A DNA stretch of 64,000 nt from Marinobacter sp. LQ44 (GCF_001447155.2 NZ_CP014754.1:1736001-1800000), one strand, 5' to 3'; shown: positions 8,654 through 19,614, numbered from the stretch's first letter. Program-made: numbers and translations. Notes: generated by a model not told the origin, from the sequence alone.

Positions 8654-10267
8654 ATGAACGACGAAAGCCAGAAAGAAAAACTCAGGCAGCATTTCGCCCG
8701 CCGTGTGACCACCCAGGCCAGGGTGGTTCTGGATACCTGGCAGAAGATTCGCGAAGACAGGGATCAAGCCGCGGTTTACCGCGATGAGCTGGTCTCGGCA
8801 ACGGACAAGCTGGTCCGCTATGCCAAGCGGTTCGAAATGGAAAGCCATGCGGCCGCTGCGGAGCACATCCTGGGACTGCTTGAGCACTGGCACCAGAGCT
8901 CCCCCCTTGTGGATGACCAGGCACGGCAACTGGAAGATGCCACCGAGACTCTGCGCCATTGCACCCAACGCCGTACCGACCAGGAAACCACCGACACGCC
9001 CCAGCAGTACCGGCGCACACCGGTCTACATTGCGCTGTCCAACGGTGAAATGGCCGCTCGCCTGATCCGCCAGCTGGAATTTTTCGGGTTCCGGGCCTCC
9101 GCGTTCAGCAGTGCCTCTGACCTGATTGAGGCCTGCGCCCTGAGCAAGCCGGAAACCATCCTCATGGATGTCAACTTTGGCGGCGACACCAACAGTGGTA
9201 TTGCCACTGTAGAGCAGCTACAGGAGCAGCACGACACGCCCATACCGATCATCTTCATGAGCGATGAAGACGGCAGCATTGAAACCCGCCTGCGAGCATC
9301 CCGGTGTGGTGGCGAGGAATTTTTCTACCCGGCGGTGGACCCCGGCCAGTTGATCGAAAAGATCGAAACCTACACCCATGGCAATACGGTCGAGCCCTAC
9401 AAGGTGCTGGTTCTGGATGACTCCCGGGCCCAGGCCAAATACATGGAAACGGTGTTGAAGAAAGCGGGCATGACCGCCCACATCATCACCGATCCGATGC
9501 AGATTATTCACGCCCTGGAAGAGTTTTCGCCGGAAATCATCATTCTGGACATGTACATGCCCGGCTGCACCGGCATGGAGATCGCCCGGGTGATCCGTCA
9601 GCAGGATCGCTTCCACAGCGTTCCCATCATTTACCTGTCCGCGGAAGAAGACGTCAGCAAGCAGCTGCACGCTATGAGCCTGGGGGGCGACGACTTCCTG
9701 ACCAAGCCCATCGACCCCAAGCACCTGATTGCCACCCTGCACAACCGTGGCCGCCGGGCCCGGTCATTGCTGGCACTGATGATTCGCGACAGCCTCACCG
9801 GCCTGTATAACCACACCCATACCCTGCATCTGCTGGAGCAGGAAATCGTGCGGGCCCGGCAGAAAGACCAACCCCTGTGTTTCGCAATGCTCGACATCGA
9901 TTACTTCAAAAAGGTTAACGACACCTTTGGCCACCCCATTGGCGACCGGGTACTGCGAAGCCTGTCGATGTTTCTAAAGCAGCGACTGCGAAAAACAGAT
10001 CACATCGGGCGTTATGGTGGTGAGGAGTTTGCGATCATTCTGCCCAACACACGGCACGGTGACGCCCGCAACGTGTTGAATGAAATCCGCGAGCGCTTCT
10101 CCGAGCTGGTACAGCCGGCCGGCGACCGGGAATTCAACGTCACCTTCAGTTGCGGCATCTCCGCCTGGCAGGGTGACAGCGCCCAGTCCCTGTGCGAGCG
10201 CGCAGACCGAGCGCTTTACACGTCCAAGGAACACGGGCGTAATTGCGTTTCCCTGGCAGAATCCTGA
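8654..10267 (+). CDS. response-regulator diguanylate cyclase (REC-REC-GGDEF)
   Basis: The 537-residue soluble protein starts with a helical region of about 110 residues that resembles an HPt fold but lacks a clear HxxKG motif. A first receiver-like domain (about 122-245) has D172 in ILMDVNF. A second receiver (249-370) has the full pattern: VLDDS, D299 in IIILDMYMPG and K351 in FLTKPID. The GGDEF domain has an intact GGEEF (455-459) and an RKTD inhibitory site (446-449) exactly five residues before it, so it should make c-di-GMP and be product-inhibited. It is divergent from the LapD-like gene, so producer and receptor may be functionally linked. Confidence 0.9.
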   Translation: MNDESQKEKLRQHFARRVTTQARVVLDTWQKIREDRDQAAVYRDELVSATDKLVRYAKRFEMESHAAAAEHILGLLEHWHQSSPLVDDQARQLEDATETLRHCTQRRTDQETTDTPQQYRRTPVYIALSNGEMAARLIRQLEFFGFRASAFSSASDLIEACALSKPETILMDVNFGGDTNSGIATVEQLQEQHDTPIPIIFMSDEDGSIETRLRASRCGGEEFFYPAVDPGQLIEKIETYTHGNTVEPYKVLVLDDSRAQAKYMETVLKKAGMTAHIITDPMQIIHALEEFSPEIIILDMYMPGCTGMEIARVIRQQDRFHSVPIIYLSAEEDVSKQLHAMSLGGDDFLTKPIDPKHLIATLHNRGRRARSLLALMIRDSLTGLYNHTHTLHLLEQEIVRARQKDQPLCFAMLDIDYFKKVNDTFGHPIGDRVLRSLSMFLKQRLRKTDHIGRYGGEEFAIILPNTRHGDARNVLNEIRERFSELVQPAGDREFNVTFSCGISAWQGDSAQSLCERADRALYTSKEHGRNCVSLAES

Positions 10268-10522
10268 TCACTTCGGGCCGGGCGCCGCGCCCGGCCCCAT
10301 GAAACCAATGTCGAATACCGGCATGGCTCACCTTCATCGACAATGATTGTCATCAACGAAATGTCATCGCGCTTACAGCGATTGCTGTGTAACCTTTTTA
10401 AGACCAATGTACGACAGGCAAGATTGTCAAAAAGTGTTGATCTGAGGCTAACAAGTACGCACCATTGAGGTAACGTGCCGTTATCTTCGGCGATCCTGTA
10501 AAACACCAAGGCAGACAGAACC

Positions 10523-10963
10523 ATGTCGACCATACTTGTGCTCCATGGCCCCAACCTGAACATGCTCGGCACCCGGGAGCCCGAGGTTTATGGTTATGAA
10601 ACACTGGCCGATATTGACGACCGCTTGCACGAGAAAGCGGCCGAGCAAGGCCACCACCTGCTGCATTTGCAATCCAATGCAGAGTACGAATTGATTGAAC
10701 GAGTACATGAGGCCCGGGGTGAGGGCGTGGATTTTATCATTATCAATCCTGCCGCCTTTACCCATACCAGTGTCGCCCTGCGGGACGCCATGCTGGCCTC
10801 CGGCATACCCTTTATAGAAGTGCATTTATCAAATGTGCATGCGCGGGAACCTTTCCGCCATCACTCCTATTTTTCAGATATCGCCGAAGGGGTTATCTGC
10901 GGGCTGGGCAGCCAGGGCTACGACCTTGCCCTGCAGGCTGCACTGCAACGAATTCACCGATAG
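10523..10963 (+). CDS. aroQ: 3-dehydroquinate dehydratase, type II
   Basis: The 146-residue enzyme dehydrates 3-dehydroquinate in the shikimate pathway. It has the type II N-terminus [21 protein letters not shown] with the catalytic Tyr, plus [15 protein letters not shown] and [17 protein letters not shown]. It forms the usual gammaproteobacterial cluster with accB and accC, 27 bases upstream of accB. Confidence 0.97.
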   Translation: MSTILVLHGPNLNMLGTREPEVYGYETLADIDDRLHEKAAEQGHHLLHLQSNAEYELIERVHEARGEGVDFIIINPAAFTHTSVALRDAMLASGIPFIEVHLSNVHAREPFRHHSYFSDIAEGVICGLGSQGYDLALQAALQRIHR

Positions 10964-10990
10964 ACCAGAGACAACGGGACTGGAACAGTT

Positions 10991-11455
10991 ATGGATATTC
11001 GTAAAATCAAGAAACTGATTGAACTGCTCGAGGAGTCAGACGTCGAGGAGCTGGAGATTCACGAGGGTGACGATTCAGTTCGTATATCGCGCCGTCGGGA
11101 ACAGGCCTCCGGTGGCCATTACGTGAGCCACTACTCAGCACCCGCGCCCCAGGCTCCGGCACCGACCCCAGCACCCGAGGCAGCGCCGGCTGAACAAACC
11201 TCTGCACCAGCCGCCATCAATGGCCATACAGTGAAATCTCCGATGGTGGGCACCTTCTACCGCTCACCGTCCCCGAGCGCTGCAGCGTTTGTCGAAGTTG
11301 GCCAGAAGGTAAACGTTGGTGATGTCATCTGCATTGTGGAAGCCATGAAGATGATGAACCAGATCGAAGCCGACAAGGCCGGTACCGTTACCGAAATTCT
11401 GGTCGAAAATGGCCAGCCGGTTGAGTTTGACCAGCCCCTGGTCGTCATTTCCTGA
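10991..11455 (+). CDS. accB: biotin carboxyl carrier protein of acetyl-CoA carboxylase
   Basis: The 154-residue subunit carries biotin on K120 in [13 protein letters not shown], within the C-terminal biotinyl domain (about 78-154). The N-terminal helix [16 protein letters not shown] and a Pro/Ala-rich flexible linker (50-75) are typical. It delivers carboxybiotin from AccC to the carboxyltransferase for malonyl-CoA synthesis. It is followed by accC after 18 bases. Confidence 0.97.
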   Translation: MDIRKIKKLIELLEESDVEELEIHEGDDSVRISRRREQASGGHYVSHYSAPAPQAPAPTPAPEAAPAEQTSAPAAINGHTVKSPMVGTFYRSPSPSAAAFVEVGQKVNVGDVICIVEAMKMMNQIEADKAGTVTEILVENGQPVEFDQPLVVIS

Positions 11456-11473
11456 ATTCGGTGATTGTTAACC

Positions 11474-12820
11474 ATGGCCATGTTAGAAAAAGTTCTGATC
11501 GCAAACCGCGGTGAAATCGCCCTGCGAATCCTCCGCGCCTGCAAAGAGCTGGGCATCAAGACGGTAGCCGTGCACTCACAGGTCGATCGCGACCTTATGC
11601 ACGTTCGTCTCGCCGACGAAACCGTCTGCATCGGTCCCAACAGCGCGACGGAAAGCTACCTGAACATCCCGACCATCATCAGCGCTGCAGAAGTAACGGA
11701 CTCCGTAGGCATTCACCCGGGTTACGGCTTCCTGGCTGAAAACGCCGACTTTGCTGAGCAGGTCGAGAAAAGCGGCTTTCGCTTTATCGGACCAAGAGCG
11801 GAAACCATCCGCCTGATGGGCAACAAGGTATCCGCCATTGAAGCCATGAAGAAGGCCGGCGTACCCACCGTGCCCGGCTCTGACGGTCCGCTGACGGACG
11901 ACGACGAGCGCACCCTCCAGGTGGCTCGCCAGATCGGCTACCCGGTAATGATCAAGGCCGCTTCCGGTGGTGGTGGTCGTGGCATGCAGGTGGTGCATTC
12001 CGAGGCTGCATTGCTGAAGGCAGTACAAATCACCCAGAGCGAAGCCAAGAACGCTTTTGGCGACCCAACGGTCTATCTGGAAAAGTTCCTGGAAACACCG
12101 CGCCACGTGGAGATTCAGGTGCTCGCGGACATGCACGGCAACGTGATTCACCTGGGCGACCGGGACTGCTCCATGCAGCGCCGGAACCAGAAAGTCATCG
12201 AGGAAGCCCCGGCCCCGAATGTTGACCCGGTATCCCGGGAACGCACGCTCAAGGCCTGCGTCGACGCCTGTAAGGAAATCGGCTACGTGGGTGCCGGCAC
12301 CTTTGAGTTCCTGTACCAGGACGGCGAGTTCTATTTCATCGAGATGAACACCCGGGTACAGGTTGAGCACCCGGTCTCCGAGATGGTGACCGGCGTGGAC
12401 ATTGTTCGTGAACAGCTGCGCATTGCCAGCGGACTGCCGCTGCAATACAGCCAGGACGAAATCCACATCTCCGGCCATGCCATCGAGTGCCGGATCAACG
12501 CCGAAGATCCGCAAACCTTCGTGCCAAGCCCCGGCAAGGTCAAGCACTTCCATGCGCCGGGCGGCAATGGCATTCGTGTCGACTCCCACCTGTACAGCGG
12601 CTACACCGTACCGCCGTACTACGATTCCCTGGTGGCCAAACTGATCACCTGGGGCGACGACCGGGAGATTGCCCGCCGGCGCATGAAGAATGCGCTGGAC
12701 GAAATGCTGGTCGAGGGCATCAAGACTAACCAACCCCTGCATCGAAAACTGGTACGCGATGGTGGCTTTAAACAGGTAGACTTCACCATCCACTACCTTG
12801 AGAAACTGATGCGGGATTAA
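11474..12820 (+). CDS. accC: biotin carboxylase subunit of acetyl-CoA carboxylase
   Basis: The product (448 residues from ATG at 11474, or 446 from the next ATG at 11480, which matches E. coli AccC best) carboxylates biotin on AccB with ATP and bicarbonate. It shows the [20 protein letters not shown] start, the ATP-grasp glycine loop [29 protein letters not shown], and [25 protein letters not shown] lies 9 bases before 11474. prmA begins 3 bases after the stop. Confidence 0.97.
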   Translation: MAMLEKVLIANRGEIALRILRACKELGIKTVAVHSQVDRDLMHVRLADETVCIGPNSATESYLNIPTIISAAEVTDSVGIHPGYGFLAENADFAEQVEKSGFRFIGPRAETIRLMGNKVSAIEAMKKAGVPTVPGSDGPLTDDDERTLQVARQIGYPVMIKAASGGGGRGMQVVHSEAALLKAVQITQSEAKNAFGDPTVYLEKFLETPRHVEIQVLADMHGNVIHLGDRDCSMQRRNQKVIEEAPAPNVDPVSRERTLKACVDACKEIGYVGAGTFEFLYQDGEFYFIEMNTRVQVEHPVSEMVTGVDIVREQLRIASGLPLQYSQDEIHISGHAIECRINAEDPQTFVPSPGKVKHFHAPGGNGIRVDSHLYSGYTVPPYYDSLVAKLITWGDDREIARRRMKNALDEMLVEGIKTNQPLHRKLVRDGGFKQVDFTIHYLEKLMRD

Positions 12821-12822
12821 CC

Positions 12823-13719
12823 ATGCCCTGGATACAACTCCAGATTCCAGCTGATCCGGACACCGCGGATCAGCTGGAAGACCTGTTAATGGAAATGGGC
12901 GCAGACGCCGTTTCCATGGAAGATGCAGCCGACCAGCCCCTGTACGAACCCGATCCGGGCACCACACCCCTTTGGAGCCAGACCACGGTTACCGGCCTGT
13001 TCCAGTCTGACCGCAACACCGAGCAACTGTTGGCGGATATCCGCGACGCCTGGCATCAGCAAACCCAGCAGTCCCTGCCCGAAATCGACGTTACCCTGGT
13101 AGAAGACAAAGACTGGGAACGGGCCTGGATGGACGACTTCCATCCCCTGCGGTTCGGTGAACGCCTGTGGATTGTCCCCAGCTGGCACGAAGCGCCAGAT
13201 CCGGAGGCCGCCAATCTGCTGCTGGACCCGGGCCTGGCCTTCGGCACCGGCACCCACCCGACCACTGCCCTGTGCCTGGAATGGCTCGACGGCCAGGATG
13301 TCGCGGGCAAACAAGTTACGGACTACGGCTGCGGTTCCGGCATCCTGGGCCTGGCCGCACTGCTACTCGGCGCGGACCATGTGATTGGCGTGGATACTGA
13401 TCCGCAGGCGCTGGAAGCCAGCCGGGACAATGCCCGTCGGAACGGCGTGGAAGACAACCGCCTGGATCTCTACCTGCCCGGCAAGGATCCGAACACCCGA
13501 GCCGACATTATGCTGGCCAATATCCTGGCCCAACCGCTCATCGGCCTGGCTCCGAGACTGGCGGAACTGACCAGGCCCGGCGGGGATCTGGTATTGTCCG
13601 GCATCCTGTTCAATCAGGCCCGGGAGGTGATGGACGCCTACGAGCCCTGGTTCACCATGGACGAGCCGGAACAGAAAGAAGACTGGATACGCCTCACAGG
13701 ACGACGCAAGGACGGATGA
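12823..13719 (+). CDS. prmA: ribosomal protein L11 methyltransferase
   Basis: The 298-residue enzyme trimethylates L11 with S-adenosylmethionine. The N-terminal L11-recognition domain (about 1-60) begins MPWIQLQIPADPDTADQLED. The catalytic domain carries DPGLAFGTGTHPTT and the SAM site VTDYGCGSGILGL, then ANILAQPL. It is encoded directly after accC, as in many Pseudomonas-like genomes. Confidence 0.96.
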   Translation: MPWIQLQIPADPDTADQLEDLLMEMGADAVSMEDAADQPLYEPDPGTTPLWSQTTVTGLFQSDRNTEQLLADIRDAWHQQTQQSLPEIDVTLVEDKDWERAWMDDFHPLRFGERLWIVPSWHEAPDPEAANLLLDPGLAFGTGTHPTTALCLEWLDGQDVAGKQVTDYGCGSGILGLAALLLGADHVIGVDTDPQALEASRDNARRNGVEDNRLDLYLPGKDPNTRADIMLANILAQPLIGLAPRLAELTRPGGDLVLSGILFNQAREVMDAYEPWFTMDEPEQKEDWIRLTGRRKDG

Positions 13720-13770
13720 CGAGCCCGGGCTTTACGACTAAACTGCCTCCTTTGTAGTGACCGATGTAGT

Positions 13771-13800
13771 GATAGATCAATGATCGAGAATCGATCTATC
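13771..13800. promoter_or_regulatory. inverted repeat before the DUF3426 gene
   Basis: GATAGATC and GATCTATC form perfect 8-base arms around a 14-base centre, 27 bases before the next start codon. It could be an operator or a 5' leader hairpin. No T run follows, so a terminator is unlikely. Confidence 0.4.
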
Positions 13801-13826
13801 CGCGATCAAGCTTTCAGGAACGAAGC

Positions 13827-15092
13827 ATGACCCAAAGCAGCCTGCAGACTCAGTGCCCTAATTGCGAAACCCGTTTCCGGGTGACTGACGAACAACTCAG
13901 TATCGCCGGGGGAAAAGTCCGTTGTGGCAGCTGCCTGAAAGTTTTCAACGCCATTGAGCACCAGGTCGTCAAATCCACCGGCAGCGCTGCGCCAGCCGCC
14001 ACAGGTGGCAAAGCAGCAGGGGAAACCCCTCCTCCGCCCGCAGACACCCACGCAGGGCACGATGAAGAAGACTTTATCTTTGCCGACAACCCGGAAGAAG
14101 ATGCCACAGAAGGCCGTTATGCCGGCAGCAAGCTGACGTTTTCCGATGACGAACTGAGCGACAGTTTCCGCTCGTTTGATGAACCGGAAGAGTCCGGCTA
14201 CCACGATGACGACCTGACCCCGGAAAAGCAGGACGTTGACGAAAGCTGGGCGGAAGCCATGCTGGCGGACGATCAACCGGCTCGGGCGCCGAAAGCACCG
14301 GCCGAACCTGAACCACAAGCGCCAGAACCGGAAAACAAACCTGAGCCGGATCTGCAGCTGACACCCCCGGATTCGCCAGCATCCGAGGCACCTGACGCCG
14401 CCGACAGCGAAGAAACACCCGAGCCGCCAGCGCCAGGCAAAAGCAAGTCAGCCAGCCCGGCAACCGCTCCCGAAGAGCTTACGCTTGCGGCAACCGATGA
14501 CGACCGGCCTGCGGCCCCGAAAGAACCGGCACGCAGGGCTGATCAAACGCCCGACACCCTGTATCGGGACCTGCGCCGCGACCCGGTATCGGTTGGCCAG
14601 GGCCGCACTCGCCTGAGAACCGCCCTGTGGACGCTCGTCGTTGTGGCCTTGCTGGGCGCGCTGGTTGCCCAGGTAACCTGGTTCCAGTTTGATCGGCTGT
14701 CTGCCATTCCCCAGCTCCGACCATTCTACGAGAAAGGCTGTGAACTGGCGGGCTGCCAGCTGAAACCGCTGATCAACGTAGAAGCCATCCAAAGCAGGAA
14801 ACTGGTCGTCCGGACCGACCCGGACAACCGCACCCAGCTGATCGTCGACGCTGTCATCATTAACCGGGCCACCTTCGAACAGCCGTTCCCGGCCATCGCC
14901 CTGACCTTTTCCAACCTCAACGGCGATGTGGTTGCGCAAAGCACCTTTACACCGGCGGAATATCTTGCCGGTGAAGCGGAATCTCTCGGCGCCATGCCCT
15001 CTGAGACACCGGTACGGATTGCGATCAGCATCCGCGATCCGGGCCGCGACGCGGTCAATTACAACCTGAGCTTCCGGCCCTGGACACCCTGA
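13827..15092 (+). CDS. zinc-ribbon membrane protein with DUF3426 domain
   Basis: The 421-residue protein begins with a zinc ribbon (CPNCETRFRV, then VRCGSCLKVFNA) of the type found at the start of MJ0042-like and DUF3426 proteins. A long acidic, Pro/Ala/Glu-rich linker (about 50-250) follows, then one membrane span (about 262-284) and a C-terminal DUF3426 domain, probably periplasmic. The linker length and composition suggest disorder. Function is unknown. It sits between prmA and dusB-fis, a position conserved in related genomes. Confidence 0.85.
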   Translation: MTQSSLQTQCPNCETRFRVTDEQLSIAGGKVRCGSCLKVFNAIEHQVVKSTGSAAPAATGGKAAGETPPPPADTHAGHDEEDFIFADNPEEDATEGRYAGSKLTFSDDELSDSFRSFDEPEESGYHDDDLTPEKQDVDESWAEAMLADDQPARAPKAPAEPEPQAPEPENKPEPDLQLTPPDSPASEAPDAADSEETPEPPAPGKSKSASPATAPEELTLAATDDDRPAAPKEPARRADQTPDTLYRDLRRDPVSVGQGRTRLRTALWTLVVVALLGALVAQVTWFQFDRLSAIPQLRPFYEKGCELAGCQLKPLINVEAIQSRKLVVRTDPDNRTQLIVDAVIINRATFEQPFPAIALTFSNLNGDVVAQSTFTPAEYLAGEAESLGAMPSETPVRIAISIRDPGRDAVNYNLSFRPWTP

Positions 15093-15292
15093 TGAGGGGC
15101 CGGAGCTACAGTTGACAGCGCAAAAGTCAACCAAAAAGCACGAAAAATAATCAATTTTTTCAGCACTTTTCCCCTTCAATCAGACCCCCTCCGGCGGTAT
15201 CATTACCGCCCTTCGGAGACTGAAGCGGTCATAATTTAACCAGCCGCTTCTGGCCGAATCTTGCTTAACTCGCTCTGACACGGACTCAGATC

Positions 15293-16291
15293 ATGCTGCC
15301 GACGGCAAAAATCGGGCCGTATACCCTGCCCAACCCATTGATAGTTGCACCCATGGCCGGTGTAACCGATCGACCCTTCCGGCAGCTTTGCCGGCGGATG
15401 GGAGCGGGCCTGGCAGTATCAGAAATGGTCATAGCAGACAGCAAACTCTGGCATACGCGGAAATCCCAGACTCGCCTGAACCATCAGGGCGAACCGGAAC
15501 CCCGGTCTGTTCAGATTGCCGGTGGCGATCCGGACATGCTGGCCGATGCGGCGCGGCAGAATGCCGCCTTCGGGGCCCAGATTATTGATATCAACATGGG
15601 CTGCCCTGCCAAGAAGGTCTGCAACAAGGCGGCAGGCTCCGCCCTGATGAAAGACGAAAAGCTGGTCAGGGCCATTCTGGAAGCGGTGGCCAGCGCCGTG
15701 GACATTCCGGTCACGCTGAAAATGCGCACCGGTTGGGATCAGGACAACCGGAACGCGCCGGTGATTGCAAGAATGGCCGAAGACGCAGGCATCCAGGCCA
15801 TCGCGGTTCACGGTCGCACCCGTGCAGACAAATACAACGGCGACGCGGAATACGACACCATCGCAGAGGTGAAGGCCAGCGTCGGCATTCCAGTCTTTGC
15901 CAACGGCGACATCACCACGCCGGAGAAAGCCCGGCAAGTGCTGACGCACACCGGCGCAGATGGATTGCTGATCGGCCGTGGAGCACAGGGGCGGCCCTGG
16001 ATCTTCCGGGAGATCCTGCACTACCTGGAAACCGGTGAACACCTGCCAGAACCACCCCTGAATGAGGTGGAGAAGATCCTGTCAGAGCACCTGGCAGAGC
16101 TGCACGGCTTTTATGGCGAGAAAATGGGCGTGCGAATCGCCAGAAAACACGTGGGCTGGTACCTGCAGTCCCACGACCAGAGCAAACAGTTCCGCAAACG
16201 CTTCAACGCCATCGACGATGCGCTGGAGCAGAAAGACAGCATCGAACAGTATTTTTCAGGCTTACGAAATGGAGAGGTATTCGCAGCATGA
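15293..16291 (+). CDS. dusB: tRNA-dihydrouridine synthase B
   Basis: The 332-residue FMN enzyme reduces uridine in the tRNA D-loop. It has the [12 protein letters not shown] start, the catalytic Cys in [13 protein letters not shown], and MRTGWD, VHGRTR and GRGAQGRPW. It overlaps fis by 4 bases (ATGA), the classic dusB-fis operon. Confidence 0.97.
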   Translation: MLPTAKIGPYTLPNPLIVAPMAGVTDRPFRQLCRRMGAGLAVSEMVIADSKLWHTRKSQTRLNHQGEPEPRSVQIAGGDPDMLADAARQNAAFGAQIIDINMGCPAKKVCNKAAGSALMKDEKLVRAILEAVASAVDIPVTLKMRTGWDQDNRNAPVIARMAEDAGIQAIAVHGRTRADKYNGDAEYDTIAEVKASVGIPVFANGDITTPEKARQVLTHTGADGLLIGRGAQGRPWIFREILHYLETGEHLPEPPLNEVEKILSEHLAELHGFYGEKMGVRIARKHVGWYLQSHDQSKQFRKRFNAIDDALEQKDSIEQYFSGLRNGEVFAA

Positions 16292-16605
16292 CCGCTGAGA
16301 CTTTGGCAAACGACACCCTGAGCACACCGGCAAACGATGATCTGCATCAGTTGCACACGGTAAACAACAGCGGCAACACCGTCACCCTGCGTGACAGCGT
16401 GGAAGTGGCCCTGAAGAACTACTTCGCGCAGCTGGATGGCGCGCCGGTTTCCGACGTCTACCAGCTGGTGTTGTCGGAAGTAGAGGCCCCGCTGCTGGAG
16501 CAGGTGATGAAATACACCCGCAACAACCAGACCAAGGCTTCGACCATGCTCGGCCTGAATCGCGGCACCCTGCGCAAGAAACTCAAGCAGTACGGTCTGC
16601 TATAA
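16288..16605 (+). CDS. fis: nucleoid protein Fis
   Basis: The 105-residue DNA-bending protein has the C-terminal helix-turn-helix [20 protein letters not shown] followed by [11 protein letters not shown], matching Fis almost completely. It activates rRNA and other growth-linked promoters and is normally controlled through the promoter upstream of dusB. It overlaps dusB by 4 bases. Confidence 0.97.
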   Translation: MTAETLANDTLSTPANDDLHQLHTVNNSGNTVTLRDSVEVALKNYFAQLDGAPVSDVYQLVLSEVEAPLLEQVMKYTRNNQTKASTMLGLNRGTLRKKLKQYGLL

Positions 16606-16620
16606 TCAGACTTGTCCCTG

Positions 16621-16658
16621 AAGGGCCTCCCGGATGCGTTCGCGAGGCCCTTGTTCTT
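16621..16658 (+). terminator. terminator of dusB-fis
   Basis: AAGGGCCTC and GAGGCCCTT form a stem followed by an imperfect T run (TTGTTCTTT), 15 bases after the fis stop. Confidence 0.7.
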
Positions 16659-16706
16659 TATATCCAGGCTATCCCCGGCTTATCTGAACAGCGAAGAAAG
16701 TGACCC

Positions 16707-18287
16707 ATGGCAAACCAGGCTAACACCCCCGTCCGTCGCGCCCTGATCAGCGTGAGTGATAAAACCGGCATCGTCGATTTTGGCCGTGCCCTGACTGAAC
16801 GCGGCGTTGAGCTGCTCTCCACTGGCGGCACCTTCCGCCTGCTCAAGGAAAACAACGTACCGGTCACTGAAGTGTCCGACTACACCGGTTTCCCGGAAAT
16901 GATGGACGGCCGGGTAAAAACCCTGCACCCGAAGATCCACGGTGGCATTCTGGGCCGTCGCGGCACCGATGATGCCATCATGGGCGAGCACGGCATTAAC
17001 CCCATCGACATGGTGGTGGTAAACCTGTATCCGTTTGAAGACACCGTAGCCAACCCCGACTGCGATCTGGCCACCGCCATTGAGAACATCGACATCGGCG
17101 GCCCCACCATGGTCCGTGCTGCGGCCAAGAACCACAACGATGTCGCCATCGTAGTCAACGCTTCCGACTACAGCCGGGTACTGAAAGAGCTCGACAACAA
17201 CGATGGCCAGCTCAGTTACAACACACGCTTCGACCTGGCGGTAAAGGCCTTCGAACACACCGCCGGTTACGACGGTGCCATCGCCAACTACCTGGGTGGC
17301 CGCACCCCGGACAACGACAACGCCGATTTCCCCCGCACCTTCAACGCCCAGTTCGTGAAGGTCCAGGATATGCGCTACGGTGAAAACCCGCACCAGCGTG
17401 CTGCTTTCTATGCCGAACGCAACCCGAAGGAGGCCTGCATCGCCACCGCCAAACAGCTGCAGGGCAAGGAACTGAGCTACAACAACGTAGCCGACACCGA
17501 CGCCGCCCTGGAGTGCGTCAAGCCCTTCGCCGATCCGGCCTGCGTCATCGTCAAGCACGCCAACCCCTGTGGCGTAGCCATCGGTACCGATATACTTCAG
17601 GCCTATGACCTGGCTTTCGCCACCGACCCCACTTCGGCGTTCGGCGGCATCATCGCCTTTAACCGGGAACTGGATGCGCCGACGGCTAAAGCCATCGTGG
17701 ACCGTCAGTTCGTGGAAGTGATCATTGCCCCGAGCGTAGCGCCGGAAGCGGTTGAGATTGTCGCTGCCAAGAAGAACGTACGCCTGCTGGCCTGTGGTGA
17801 GTTCGACGGCGAGCGCGCCCAGACCATGGACTACAAGCGCGTGACCGGTGGCCTGCTGGTGCAGGACCGTGACCTGGGCATGGTCGCCATGGAAGACGTG
17901 AAAGTCGTCACCGAGCGCCAGCCCTCCGAGCAGGAACTGAACGACCTGCTGTTCGCCTGGGAAGTGGCCAAGTACGTGAAATCCAACGCCATCGTGTACG
18001 CCAAGGCCGGCCGCACCATCGGCGTGGGCGCAGGCCAGATGAGCCGCGTTTACAGCGCCAAGATTGCCGGCATCAAGGCCGCCGACGAAGGCCTGGAAGT
18101 GAAGGGGTCCGTCATGGCATCGGATGCTTTCTTCCCGTTCCGGGACGGCATCGACGCCGCTGCGGCGGCCGGCATTACCGCTGTCATCCAGCCGGGCGGC
18201 TCCATGCGCGACCAGGAAGTGATTGACGCTGCCAACGAACACGGCATCGCCATGGTCTTCACCGGCATGCGCCATTTCCGTCACTGA
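16707..18287 (+). CDS. purH: bifunctional AICAR transformylase/IMP cyclohydrolase
   Basis: The 526-residue enzyme performs the last two steps of IMP synthesis. The N-terminal cyclohydrolase domain shows [16 protein letters not shown] and [18 protein letters not shown]. The transformylase domain shows [14 protein letters not shown] and KHANPCGVA. It lies 22 bases upstream of purD in one operon. Confidence 0.97.
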   Translation: MANQANTPVRRALISVSDKTGIVDFGRALTERGVELLSTGGTFRLLKENNVPVTEVSDYTGFPEMMDGRVKTLHPKIHGGILGRRGTDDAIMGEHGINPIDMVVVNLYPFEDTVANPDCDLATAIENIDIGGPTMVRAAAKNHNDVAIVVNASDYSRVLKELDNNDGQLSYNTRFDLAVKAFEHTAGYDGAIANYLGGRTPDNDNADFPRTFNAQFVKVQDMRYGENPHQRAAFYAERNPKEACIATAKQLQGKELSYNNVADTDAALECVKPFADPACVIVKHANPCGVAIGTDILQAYDLAFATDPTSAFGGIIAFNRELDAPTAKAIVDRQFVEVIIAPSVAPEAVEIVAAKKNVRLLACGEFDGERAQTMDYKRVTGGLLVQDRDLGMVAMEDVKVVTERQPSEQELNDLLFAWEVAKYVKSNAIVYAKAGRTIGVGAGQMSRVYSAKIAGIKAADEGLEVKGSVMASDAFFPFRDGIDAAAAAGITAVIQPGGSMRDQEVIDAANEHGIAMVFTGMRHFRH

Positions 18288-18309
18288 TCAAAGAATTCAG
18301 GAGCAACAC

Positions 18310-19593
18310 ATGAACATTCTGGTTATTGGCAGTGGCGGGCGCGAACACGCCCTGGCCTGGAAAGCCGCGCAATCCCCCCTGGCAGACAAAGTCTTCGTAG
18401 CGCCCGGTAACGCCGGCACCGCCCGGGAACCGAACCTGGACAACGTCGACCTGGACGTGATGGACCTGGACGGCTTGGCCAACTTCGCCGAGCAGAACAA
18501 TGTGGGCCTGACCATCGTCGGCCCGGAAGCCCCGCTGGTGGCCGGCGTGGTGGACAAGTTTGAAGCACGGGGCCTGCGCATTTTCGGGCCGAGCGCCGGC
18601 GCGGCCCAGTTGGAAGGCTCCAAGGCCTTCACCAAGGACTTCCTGGCCCGCCAGAAGATCCCGACCGCCGACTACGCCAACTTCACTGACGTCGATGAGG
18701 CCCTCGCCTACGTGCGGGAAAAAGGCGCACCGATTGTGGTCAAAGCCGACGGCCTGGCCGCCGGTAAAGGCGTGATTGTCGCCATGACCCTGGCCGAAGC
18801 CGAAGATGCCATCCGCGACATGCTCGCAGGCAACGCCTTTGGCGATGCCGGCAGCCGCGTAGTGGTGGAAGAATTCCTGGACGGCGAAGAAGCCTCTTTC
18901 ATCGTGATGGTCGACGGCAAGAACGTGCTGGCCATGGCCACCTCCCAGGATCACAAGCGGGTGGGCGACGGCGACACCGGCCCCAACACCGGCGGCATGG
19001 GTGCCTACTCTCCGGCCCCGGTGGTTACAGCTGATGTACACCAGCGCATCATGGACGAGGTGATCTACCCCACCGTCAACGGCATGGCCGCTGAAGGTCA
19101 CCCTTACAAGGGTTTCCTGTACGCCGGTCTGATGATCGACACCAATGGCGCTCCCAAGGTGATCGAGTTCAACTGCCGGTTCGGTGACCCGGAAACCCAG
19201 CCGATCATGCTGCGCATGAAGTCGGACCTGGTGGAACTGTGCCAGGCCGCCGTGGATGGCAAACTGGACCAGTGCGATTCCGAGTGGGACGACCGCGCCT
19301 CTGTAGGCATTGTGCTGGCGGCCGGCGGTTATCCTGCCGACTACAGCAAGGGAGACGTGATCTCTGGCCTGCCGGAAGGTGAAACCGAAGGCGAGAAAGT
19401 CTTCCACGCCGGTACCAAGCTGAGTGGTGACGATGTGGTGACTGCCGGTGGCCGGGTGCTGTGCGCCACCGCTTTGGGCAACACGGTGACCGAAGCCCAG
19501 CAGCGTGCTTACCAGCTGGCGAAGACCATCAGCTGGAACGGCATGTTCTACCGGAACGACATTGCCTACCGGGCCATTGCCCGGGAACAGTAG
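18310..19593 (+). CDS. purD: phosphoribosylamine-glycine ligase
   Basis: The 427-residue ATP-grasp enzyme joins glycine to phosphoribosylamine in purine synthesis. ATG at 18310 (MNILVIGSGGREHALAWKA) is preceded by CAGGAG, and the product then starts exactly at the family N-terminus. GPNTGGMGAYSP and EFNCRFGDPETQ are signature motifs. A terminator follows. Confidence 0.97.
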   Translation: MNILVIGSGGREHALAWKAAQSPLADKVFVAPGNAGTAREPNLDNVDLDVMDLDGLANFAEQNNVGLTIVGPEAPLVAGVVDKFEARGLRIFGPSAGAAQLEGSKAFTKDFLARQKIPTADYANFTDVDEALAYVREKGAPIVVKADGLAAGKGVIVAMTLAEAEDAIRDMLAGNAFGDAGSRVVVEEFLDGEEASFIVMVDGKNVLAMATSQDHKRVGDGDTGPNTGGMGAYSPAPVVTADVHQRIMDEVIYPTVNGMAAEGHPYKGFLYAGLMIDTNGAPKVIEFNCRFGDPETQPIMLRMKSDLVELCQAAVDGKLDQCDSEWDDRASVGIVLAAGGYPADYSKGDVISGLPEGETEGEKVFHAGTKLSGDDVVTAGGRVLCATALGNTVTEAQQRAYQLAKTISWNGMFYRNDIAYRAIAREQ

Positions 19594-19614
19594 AGCTGCC
19601 TGCTAGCGAATCAC

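Noticed and set aside
10275..10297. GC-rich hairpin after the diguanylate cyclase gene as a terminator
   Set aside because: The 9-base stem GGGCCGGGC/GCCCGGCCC is perfect, but no T run follows in either direction, so an intrinsic terminator is not supported.
11576..12967. A 463-codon open frame antisense to accC
   Set aside because: The accC product is unambiguous in the other direction, and the antisense product has no recognisable motif.
16680..18284. A 534-codon open frame antisense to purH
   Set aside because: It covers purH exactly and has shadow-like composition (His, Val, Gly).
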